Assembly: GCA_015056625.1 (NCBI GenBank)
Contig: SVFY01000002.1
Coordinates: 1 to 64,000 of the forward strand
Reading direction: 5' to 3'
Length of the DNA stretch: 64,000 nt
Source: Butyrivibrio sp.
Lineage (GTDB): Bacteria; Bacillota; Clostridia; Lachnospirales; Lachnospiraceae
Part shown: in pieces, positions 58,566-64,000 of the stretch
How positions within the stretch are numbered: the stretch's first letter is position 1
Layout of the letters: every line of letters starts with the position of its first letter
Program-made: the position numbers and the translations under genes
The notes under the pieces: generated by a model
The model's input: the letters and a program-made list of their open reading frames with translations, nothing else
Databases searched by the model: none
What the model was told of the DNA's origin: nothing

Positions 58566-59192
58566 ATGGGAGAAAGACCAAGACCACAAGAGATTTACAG
58601 ACATTTTAAGGGCAATATGTATCAGGTACTGACCATTGCCATCCATTCTGAGACAAGAGAAGAGATGGTGGTATATCAGGCTCTTTATGGAGATTACAAG
58701 GTCTATGTAAGACCACTTGATATGTTCATGTCAGAGGTCGACAGAGACAAATATCCGGATGTATCCCAGAAGATGAGATTTGAAAAGGTTGATCTTAAGG
58801 ATACAGATAGTGAAGAGAAGGTGGTAAGACCTTCATCAAAAGTAGAAAGCAGCGCTTCAGTCTCAAAACCAGTCAGACTTGAGCTTGATGAAAAGAGCCT
58901 TAAAAAAGACTACTCATCCTCATCTGAGGTCATGAGCAAAACTGTGGATGAGGAAGCCTCAGAGCTTAACCTTGATCCGCTGGTCATCCAGTTTATGGAC
59001 GCGGATCTGGCTGTGGAAAAAGGCGAGATATTATCCAAACTTCGTCCTACAATAACAAATGATATGATTGATATCATGGCTCTTTCAGTGGGAGTTGTCA
59101 TCAATGAAGGCGATGTTTATGACAGATACAACGACCTTAGAAACTGCCTTGCTACAATGGAAAAATATGAAAGTACCAGATTAAGGAGTTAA
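58566..59192 (+). CDS. DUF1653 domain protein with a Lachnospiraceae-type extension
   Basis: The first 75 residues form a DUF1653 domain (RPQEIYRHFKGNMYQVLTIAIHSETREEMVVYQALYGDYKVYVRPLDMFMSEVD), a small SH3-like barrel of unknown function. A Ser-rich charged linker (about 80-120) connects to a conserved helical C-terminal part (LDPLVIQFMDADLAVEKGEILSKLRPTITNDMIDIMALSVGVVINEG). No signal peptide is present. It has a good AAAAGGGG site and is followed four bases later by the glycosyltransferase gene. Function unknown. Confidence 0.82.
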   Translation: MGERPRPQEIYRHFKGNMYQVLTIAIHSETREEMVVYQALYGDYKVYVRPLDMFMSEVDRDKYPDVSQKMRFEKVDLKDTDSEEKVVRPSSKVESSASVSKPVRLELDEKSLKKDYSSSSEVMSKTVDEEASELNLDPLVIQFMDADLAVEKGEILSKLRPTITNDMIDIMALSVGVVINEGDVYDRYNDLRNCLATMEKYESTRLRS

Positions 59193-59196
59193 TATA

Positions 59197-60222
59197 ATGA
59201 AACTATTATCAATTGCAGTACCTTGCTACAATTCACAGGATTATATGAGTAAGTGCATCGATTCTCTGCTTGTGGGCGGAGAAGAGGTGGAGATCCTTAT
59301 TGTCGATGACGGCTCTAAGGACAGGACAGCTGAGATTGCAGATGAGTATGCAAAAAAATATCCAACGATCTGTAAGGCTATCCACAAACCAAACGGAGGG
59401 CATGGTTCAGCTGTTAATGCTGGAATAGAGAATGCCACAGGACTGTATTTTAAGGTTGTTGACTCAGATGACTGGGTAAAAGAGATCGCATACAGGAAGA
59501 TCCTCAGTACACTGGCTGAACTTGCTGGCGGAGATGTACAGCTTGATCTTCTTATAAGTAACTTTGTTTATAACAAGGTTGGCGAAAAGCGCCATAAGGT
59601 TATGCGCTATAACACAATGTTCCCTATCGAGCAGATCTTTACATGGAAAGATGTAAAGAGAACACCAAAGGGACATTACCTTTTGATGCATTCAGTTATC
59701 TACAGAACCAAGCTCCTTAGGCAGTGCGGACTCAAGCTTCCTGAGCATACCTTCTATGTAGATAATATCTATGTATTTAACCCACTTCCTTTTGTTAAGA
59801 ACATGTATTATCTGGATGTTAACTTCTATTACTACTACATTGGAAGAGAAGACCAGTCTGTAAACCAGAAGATCATGCTCTCAAGGATCGATCAGCAGCT
59901 TCGCGTCAACAAGATCATGGTTGATTACTATGTAGAGAACTATGGCATGATCAGATCCCAGAAGGAGAGACATAAGTACATGTTCAACTATCTGGAGATC
60001 ATTACAGCAATATCATCTGTTCTTTTAATTACTGAGGACACCAAGGAGAACCTGAGAAAACGCCAGGAGCTTCTTGAGTACATCAAGGAAAAGAACTTCC
60101 TGTTATACTGCAAGATCAGATACAGCATAGAGGGAACATATATATATCTTCCTGGAAAGGGAGGACGTAAGATCACCCTGGCTGGCTACAAGCTTCTCCA
60201 GAAGATATTCCATTTTAACTGA
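59197..60222 (+). CDS. Family 2 glycosyltransferase
   Basis: The 341-residue GT-A enzyme starts LLSIAVPCYNSQDYMSKCIDSLL and has the nucleotide-sugar motif VDDGSKDRT and the metal-binding VDSDDWV. HKPNGGHGSAVNAGI also supports inverting GT2 activity. No membrane helices are seen. The C-terminal half (about 190-340) is helical with a basic end. With the PAP2 phosphatase and lipid kinase genes downstream it suggests synthesis of a glycolipid or surface glycan. Acceptor and sugar are unknown. Confidence 0.9.
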   Translation: MKLLSIAVPCYNSQDYMSKCIDSLLVGGEEVEILIVDDGSKDRTAEIADEYAKKYPTICKAIHKPNGGHGSAVNAGIENATGLYFKVVDSDDWVKEIAYRKILSTLAELAGGDVQLDLLISNFVYNKVGEKRHKVMRYNTMFPIEQIFTWKDVKRTPKGHYLLMHSVIYRTKLLRQCGLKLPEHTFYVDNIYVFNPLPFVKNMYYLDVNFYYYYIGREDQSVNQKIMLSRIDQQLRVNKIMVDYYVENYGMIRSQKERHKYMFNYLEIITAISSVLLITEDTKENLRKRQELLEYIKEKNFLLYCKIRYSIEGTYIYLPGKGGRKITLAGYKLLQKIFHFN

Positions 60223-60356
60223 TGATTTTGGATGGTTTTATCAAAATTTGCGTAAAATCGATAATTTTATTGTCAGAATTGTCATTTACTTTATTTTTTT
60301 GAGTGTTACAATATTTTTCAACGTGAAGTTCTTTTGCTTGAAAAATGAGGAAGATT

Positions 60357-61067
60357 ATGAAAAAGAAATATGAAAATTGGATAGGAAGGGCAGTGGACAA
60401 GAGCCTTGGGAGAGATCTTTTATGGCTTTCTATGCCAATCCTGATTTATGCACCGATCTACATGATCTGGTTCATATTTTTAGAGAAGCACACATTTTCT
60501 CACTATTCTGTTATCCACACAGCAATAGATGATATGATCCCATTTCAGGAGGTCTTTGTAATACCTTATTACACTTGGTTTTTGTACGTATCGGTTACGC
60601 TTTTGTTTTTCCTGTTTTCACTTGATATTGAGAGCTACTACAAAAACTTTATATTCCTGGCAACAGGTATGACAGTGTTCCTTGTAATATCAACCCTGTT
60701 CCCTAACATGCACATGCTTAGACCTGCAGTGCTTCCAAGGGACAATTTCTTTACAGGACTTGTACAGATCATTTATAGCCATGATACAGCAGCCAACCTC
60801 TGGCCAAGCATACATGTATATAATTCTGTAGGAACCATGATAGCAGTTCATCATTCCAAAAAGATTGGAAGAGCTGGAGAGATCGTAAGTGATCTTATTG
60901 GAATCTCCATCATCCTCTCAACAATGTTCATCAAGCAGCATTCAGTTTACGATGTGGTTACAGCCCTTATAATGGCGATAGTTCTTTACATCATGTTCTA
61001 TCACACATCCATGCTTGAGAATTTCTGCAGAGGTCAGGAAGAGAAGCTTGCTCTTAGATACAACTAA
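60357..61067 (+). CDS. PAP2-family membrane phosphatase
   Basis: The 236-residue protein has about six membrane helices with a PAP2/type-2 phosphatidic acid phosphatase core: NLWPSIHVYNSVG and KQHSVYDVVTALIMAI, supplying the catalytic His residues. The N-terminal KYENWIGRAVDKSLGRDLLWLSMPI is typical of the inositolphosphorylceramide-synthase-like subgroup. It dephosphorylates lipid phosphates such as undecaprenyl or phosphatidic acid. ATG 60357 with GAGG six bases upstream is preferred. A terminator follows, then a diacylglycerol kinase-like gene with the opposite activity. Confidence 0.87.
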   Translation: MKKKYENWIGRAVDKSLGRDLLWLSMPILIYAPIYMIWFIFLEKHTFSHYSVIHTAIDDMIPFQEVFVIPYYTWFLYVSVTLLFFLFSLDIESYYKNFIFLATGMTVFLVISTLFPNMHMLRPAVLPRDNFFTGLVQIIYSHDTAANLWPSIHVYNSVGTMIAVHHSKKIGRAGEIVSDLIGISIILSTMFIKQHSVYDVVTALIMAIVLYIMFYHTSMLENFCRGQEEKLALRYN

Positions 61068-61090
61068 ATACTTATGTGATATAATATAAG

Positions 61091-61123
61091 AACCTCAATT
61101 ACTATTAAGTAATTGAGGTTTTT
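61091..61123 (+). terminator. Intrinsic terminator after the PAP2 gene
   Basis: A perfect 13-bp stem, AACCTCAATTACT / AGTAATTGAGGTT, with the loop ATTA and a short T run ends just before the ribosome site of the next gene, so read-through may also be controlled here. Confidence 0.75.
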
Positions 61124-61135
61124 GTGAGGTTACGT

Positions 61136-62107
61136 ATGTATTATTGTATTGTTAACCCCTCCGCAAGGTCGGGTAAGGGAAAAGACATTTGGAACAGGCT
61201 TGAGTACAAGCTTTTGGAGAAAAACCTTGAATACGAGGTTCATCTCACCAAGGGACCGGGGCATGCCACAAGAATTGCGAAAAAGCTTACAGAGAATCCA
61301 GGGACTGATAGCGATCATCCTGTAAAGCTTGTTGTTATGGGCGGTGATGGCACTTTAAATGAAGTCATGAATGGTATCATGGACTTTGAAAGGACCCTTG
61401 TTGGGTATATCCCAATAGGATCATCCAATGATTTTGCAAGGGATCTGGCTTACCCTGGGAATATTGATGTGCTCATTGACAGGATAGTAGAGGGCAAAAA
61501 GGTCAGGGCTTTGGACCTTGGAAAGGTTACTTTTAACTCAATGACAGGTCCTATGTCCAGGCTCCATGATGAAAGCGCTTCGCCCTCAAGGATCTTTGAT
61601 GTCAGCTCAGGGATCGGGTTTGATGCAGCTGTCTGTGAAGAGGCTCTGGCATCAGGAACCAAGAACTTTCTTAACAAGATCGGTCTTGGCAAGCTAACCT
61701 ATGGCATGATAGCAATAAGACAGCTTTTAAAGGCCCAGAAGGTACCCTGTGATATAGAACTTGATGATGGCAGGACTATTCATCTTAACAGGTTTATATT
61801 TATTGCAGCCATGATACATCACTATGAGGGCGGTGGATTTAACTTTGCCCCTAAGGCTGACCTTACAGATGGCAAGTTTGACCTGTGCTTTGCGGGAGAT
61901 ATGCCTCCTGCAAGAATGATGTTCGCGCTTCCTTTTTCCTTTTTTGGAAACTATTACTGGATCAAGGGGATTGGCCATTATGTCACTGCCAAGGCAACAG
62001 TAAGATGCGAAGAACCCATGTGGGTACACACTGACGGAGAGGTATCTGTTAAGTCGGATAACATCACCTTTGAGTGCCTGAAAGAAAAACTTAAGCTTAT
62101 GAATTAG
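61136..62107 (+). CDS. Diacylglycerol kinase-like lipid kinase (YegS/DagK family)
   Basis: The 323-residue cytoplasmic kinase has CIVNPSARSGKGKDIW at the start, the GGDGTLNEVMNGI nucleotide-binding motif, and IPIGSSNDFARDL. The C-terminal beta-sandwich (GIGFDAAVCEEAL, HYEGGGFNFAPKADLTDGKFDLCFAGD) follows. It phosphorylates diacylglycerol or a related lipid. Insertion of about 15 residues (SMTGPMSRLHDESASPSR) before the second domain is unusual. ATG 61136 follows GAGG; the GTG at 61124 would overlap the terminator. Confidence 0.9.
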   Translation: MYYCIVNPSARSGKGKDIWNRLEYKLLEKNLEYEVHLTKGPGHATRIAKKLTENPGTDSDHPVKLVVMGGDGTLNEVMNGIMDFERTLVGYIPIGSSNDFARDLAYPGNIDVLIDRIVEGKKVRALDLGKVTFNSMTGPMSRLHDESASPSRIFDVSSGIGFDAAVCEEALASGTKNFLNKIGLGKLTYGMIAIRQLLKAQKVPCDIELDDGRTIHLNRFIFIAAMIHHYEGGGFNFAPKADLTDGKFDLCFAGDMPPARMMFALPFSFFGNYYWIKGIGHYVTAKATVRCEEPMWVHTDGEVSVKSDNITFECLKEKLKLMN

Positions 62108-62118
62108 ATAACAATTAA

Positions 62119-62154
62119 GGACAATATCATATTGATGGTATTGTCCATTTTTTT
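62119..62154 (+). terminator. Intrinsic terminator after the lipid kinase gene
   Basis: A 12-bp stem, GGACAATATCAT / ATGGTATTGTCC (one T-G), with a four-base loop is followed by ATTTTTTT. Confidence 0.88.
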
Positions 62155-62257
62155 ATCTAGATTTTTTTAAGGGATTATGTTACGATATGCGAAGTGTGTT
62201 GCTTTAATACATTAAACTGTAAATGTGTTTTATAACTATTTTTCAGGAGGATAGGGT

Positions 62258-63496
62258 ATGTATTCATTGGAAGAAGTAAGAAAGGTTGATCCAGAGATCG
62301 CTTCTCTCATCGAGGAGGAAGTTGAGCGTCAGAACAATCACATTGAGCTGATCGCATCAGAGAACTGGACAAGTAAGGCAGTTATGTCTGCCATGGGCAG
62401 TCCTCTCACCAACAAGTACGCTGAGGGTCTTCCGGGGAAAAGATACTACGGCGGATGCTATGTTGTAGACAAGGTTGAGAACATTGCAAGAGACAGGGCA
62501 AAAGAGCTGTTTCACTGCGATTATGCAAATGTTCAGCCACACTCAGGAGCTCAGGCCAATCTTGCAGTTCAGTTTGCACTTCTTAAGCCAGGAGATACCA
62601 TTATGGGTATGGACCTTGAGCAGGGTGGACACCTTACTCACGGTAGCAGTGCTAACATCTCAGGAACATACTTCAATATTGTTCCTTACGGAGTTGATGA
62701 CAACGGCATTCTAGACTATGACAATATGTACAAGCTTGCAGTAGAACACAAGCCTAAGCTTATCATCGCAGGTGCTTCTGCATACTGCAGAACTATTGAC
62801 TTTAAGAAATTCAGAGAAGCTGCTGATGCATGTGGCGCAGTTCTCATGGTAGATATGGCACACATAGCAGGTCTTGTAGCTGCAGGACTTCATCCAAGTC
62901 CATTTCCTTATGCGGATGTTGTTACAACAACAACTCACAAGACTCTTCGTGGACCAAGAGGCGGACTGATCCTCTGGAATCAGGAAGCTCAGGATAAGTT
63001 CAAGTTCAACAAGGCAGTATTCCCTGGTATCCAGGGCGGACCACTTGAGCATGTTGTTGCTGCCAAGGCTATCTGCTTTAAAGAGGCTCTTTCACCTGAG
63101 TTTAAGGTATATGCCCAGAACATCATTGACAATGCAAAGGCTCTTTGCGAAGGCCTGATGAAGAGAGGCATCAAGATCGTATCAGGCGGTACAGACAACC
63201 ACCTTATGCTTGTGGATCTGACCAATTTTGGACTTACAGGAAAAGAAGTAGAAGCATGGCTTGACGATGCACACATTACTGCAAACAAGAATACAATACC
63301 TAATGAAAAACAGTCTCCATTTGTTACCAGTGGTATAAGACTTGGAACACCTGCTGTAACAACAAGAGGCATGAACACTGAAGATATGGATCAGATTGCT
63401 GAGGCTATCGCAATTGTTATCAAGAACAAGGGCGAAAAGAACGATGAAGCCAGAGCGATCATCAAGAAGCTCACAGACAAATATCCTCTTGATTAA
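62258..63496 (+). CDS. glyA: Serine hydroxymethyltransferase
   Basis: The 412-residue PLP enzyme converts serine and tetrahydrofolate to glycine and methylene-tetrahydrofolate. It has [19 protein letters not shown], the glycine-rich [15 protein letters not shown], and the PLP-binding Lys in [16 protein letters not shown]. Length is the family norm. The gene has a perfect GGAGG ribosome site and sits between two terminators, so it is a single-gene unit. About 100 bases of AT-rich leader hold no recognised riboswitch. Confidence 0.97.
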   Translation: MYSLEEVRKVDPEIASLIEEEVERQNNHIELIASENWTSKAVMSAMGSPLTNKYAEGLPGKRYYGGCYVVDKVENIARDRAKELFHCDYANVQPHSGAQANLAVQFALLKPGDTIMGMDLEQGGHLTHGSSANISGTYFNIVPYGVDDNGILDYDNMYKLAVEHKPKLIIAGASAYCRTIDFKKFREAADACGAVLMVDMAHIAGLVAAGLHPSPFPYADVVTTTTHKTLRGPRGGLILWNQEAQDKFKFNKAVFPGIQGGPLEHVVAAKAICFKEALSPEFKVYAQNIIDNAKALCEGLMKRGIKIVSGGTDNHLMLVDLTNFGLTGKEVEAWLDDAHITANKNTIPNEKQSPFVTSGIRLGTPAVTTRGMNTEDMDQIAEAIAIVIKNKGEKNDEARAIIKKLTDKYPLD

Positions 63497-63517
63497 GCTG
63501 ATATATTATGATGATCT

Positions 63518-63552
63518 AAGGAACCGGAAAGCAGATTTCCGGTTCCTTTTTT
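63518..63552 (+). terminator. Intrinsic terminator of glyA
   Basis: A 13-bp stem, AAGGAACCGGAAA / TTTCCGGTTCCTT, with a five-base loop is followed by a run of T residues. Confidence 0.92.
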
Positions 63553-63780
63553 ATTGGTTCAAAGAGAAAATTCTGTCAATTTTGAAGGAACTTTTTTGAC
63601 CCCAAAATGAAATGTGTCAAAATTTGTAACATTTATAATACAGGTGTTATGTGGAGTTGGTGCAGTGCAAAATAAATATACAGAATTGTTCATAATGAAT
63701 AAACAATTAGAATAAATAACAGAATATAAGATAATTTAAGTGCCATATTCAAAATAAATAAAAGATTTATTGAAAATGTA
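63553..63780. other. AT-rich intergenic stretch with nothing recognised
   Basis: About 230 bases contain no ORF of note, no repeat and no clear hairpin. It is likely upstream regulatory or spacer DNA for the promoter that follows. Confidence 0.5.
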
Positions 63781-63809
63781 TTGACAAATTACTTGCGGAT
63801 AAATATAAT
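63781..63809 (+). promoter_or_regulatory. Perfect-consensus sigma-70-type promoter
   Basis: TTGACA and TATAAT are separated by exactly 17 bases, the only fully consensus promoter in the window. It points rightward, with a start near 63816. Confidence 0.9.
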
Positions 63810-63815
63810 AAAACC

Positions 63816-64000
63816 ATCAAGAGATACTTATAAGATATCCAATTACTTCTCCACTTGGTATATAGAGCAAACAGAGCCGGGGGAGAAAGAAAGGCAGGTA
63901 CACTCCAAAGGGATAGGTAATTAAAATATTCAGAGAAAGGATGGTACGGTCCACCAAACTAAGTAGATCAGTTTTATAAAAGAGTTTTAAAGTAATACCA
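63816..64000 (+). ncRNA. Untranslated leader or non-coding RNA of unknown class, cut by the window edge
   Basis: Downstream of a perfect promoter, at least 185 bases carry no ORF. The region has a possible stem TTCTCC/GGAGAA (about 63847-63885). Two similar blocks follow, AAGG-CA-GGTAC-AC-TCC (from 63891) and AAGG-AT-GGTAC-GG-TCC (from 63937). It does not match a riboswitch I can name. It is either a structured 5' leader of a gene beyond the window or a stand-alone RNA. Confidence 0.45.

Noticed and set aside
63816-64000. T-box leader, because GGATGGTACGGTCC recalls the T-box core GGTGGTACCGCG
   Set aside because: The core is imperfect, it lies only about 125 bases from the start site, and no stem I features (AG bulge, GNUG, specifier) could be found.
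63816-64000. c-di-AMP (ydaO) or c-di-GMP riboswitch, because of GAGCCGGGGG and GAGCAAAC
   Set aside because: The other invariant blocks of both classes are missing, so the short matches are not enough.
1-64000. CRISPR array, prophage or integrative element
   Set aside because: No regularly spaced repeats, cas genes, integrase, terminase, portal or relaxase genes were seen.

Overview
The window is a gene-dense, moderately AT-rich chromosomal segment of a low-GC Gram-positive anaerobe. Several things point to the Lachnospiraceae, most likely the Butyrivibrio/Pseudobutyrivibrio group: class III (anaerobic) ribonucleotide reductase, the Firmicutes gene order cysS-mrnC-rlmB-sigH and rpmE-yqhQ-prmC-prfA, families typical of that group (DUF5721, DUF1653, LytTR regulators, PD-(D/E)XK transposase remnants), cytoplasmic plant-polysaccharide enzymes, and a tRNA gene without an encoded CCA. 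The assignment is inference from gene content; no rRNA is present.

Layout. 0-4 kb: accessory DNA with flagellum-associated-looking hypothetical proteins, a RelE/ParE toxin-antitoxin pair and a decayed nuclease-family transposase. 4-6.7 kb: bcp-yaaA (peroxide defence) and an anchored SGNH hydrolase with a long Glu/Lys helix. 6.7-10.4 kb: tRNA-Met, a solitary adenine DNA methyltransferase and a GH39 beta-xylosidase. 10.4-17.1 kb (minus strand): an export operon (membrane-fusion protein, ABC ATPase, FtsX-type permease) with its own OmpR-type two-component system. 17.2-18.9 kb: a predicted preQ1-I riboswitch, attenuator, nucleoside hydrolase and ECF S component, read here as queuosine/queuine salvage. 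19-26.5 kb: SDR, GH13 glucosidase, PcRGLX/YetA-like lyase, EAL phosphodiesterase, acetyltransferase. 26.5-29.4 kb: CarD-like regulator behind a cre-like operator, AlaX, AzlCD. 29.4-36.7 kb: translation and housekeeping genes (ispF, cysS, mrnC, rlmB, sigH, rpmE, yqhQ, prmC, prfA). 36.7-39.8 kb: Hpt, DUF5721, LacI and LytTR regulators. 39.8-46.2 kb: divergent argG / argC-GNAT-argJBD around tandem 30-bp repeats. 46.2-54 kb: orphan solute-binding protein, then comEA, a two-component pair, a GerMN lipoprotein and comEC. 54-57.4 kb: nrdD with a fused redoxin domain, paired NrdR boxes, and nrdG. 57.4-63.5 kb: holA, DUF1653, a lipid/envelope cluster (GT2, PAP2, diacylglycerol kinase-like) and glyA. 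The last 450 bases hold no ORF but carry a perfect-consensus promoter and a leader or non-coding RNA that runs out of the window.

The most notable signals are the preQ1 riboswitch-controlled salvage operon, the MtrAB-LpqB-like sensory module sitting between comEA and comEC, the solitary methyltransferase, the tandem repeats in the arg intergenic region, several genes that look leaderless, and the unexplained transcript at the right edge. All functional calls come from reading the sequence; no database search was run.
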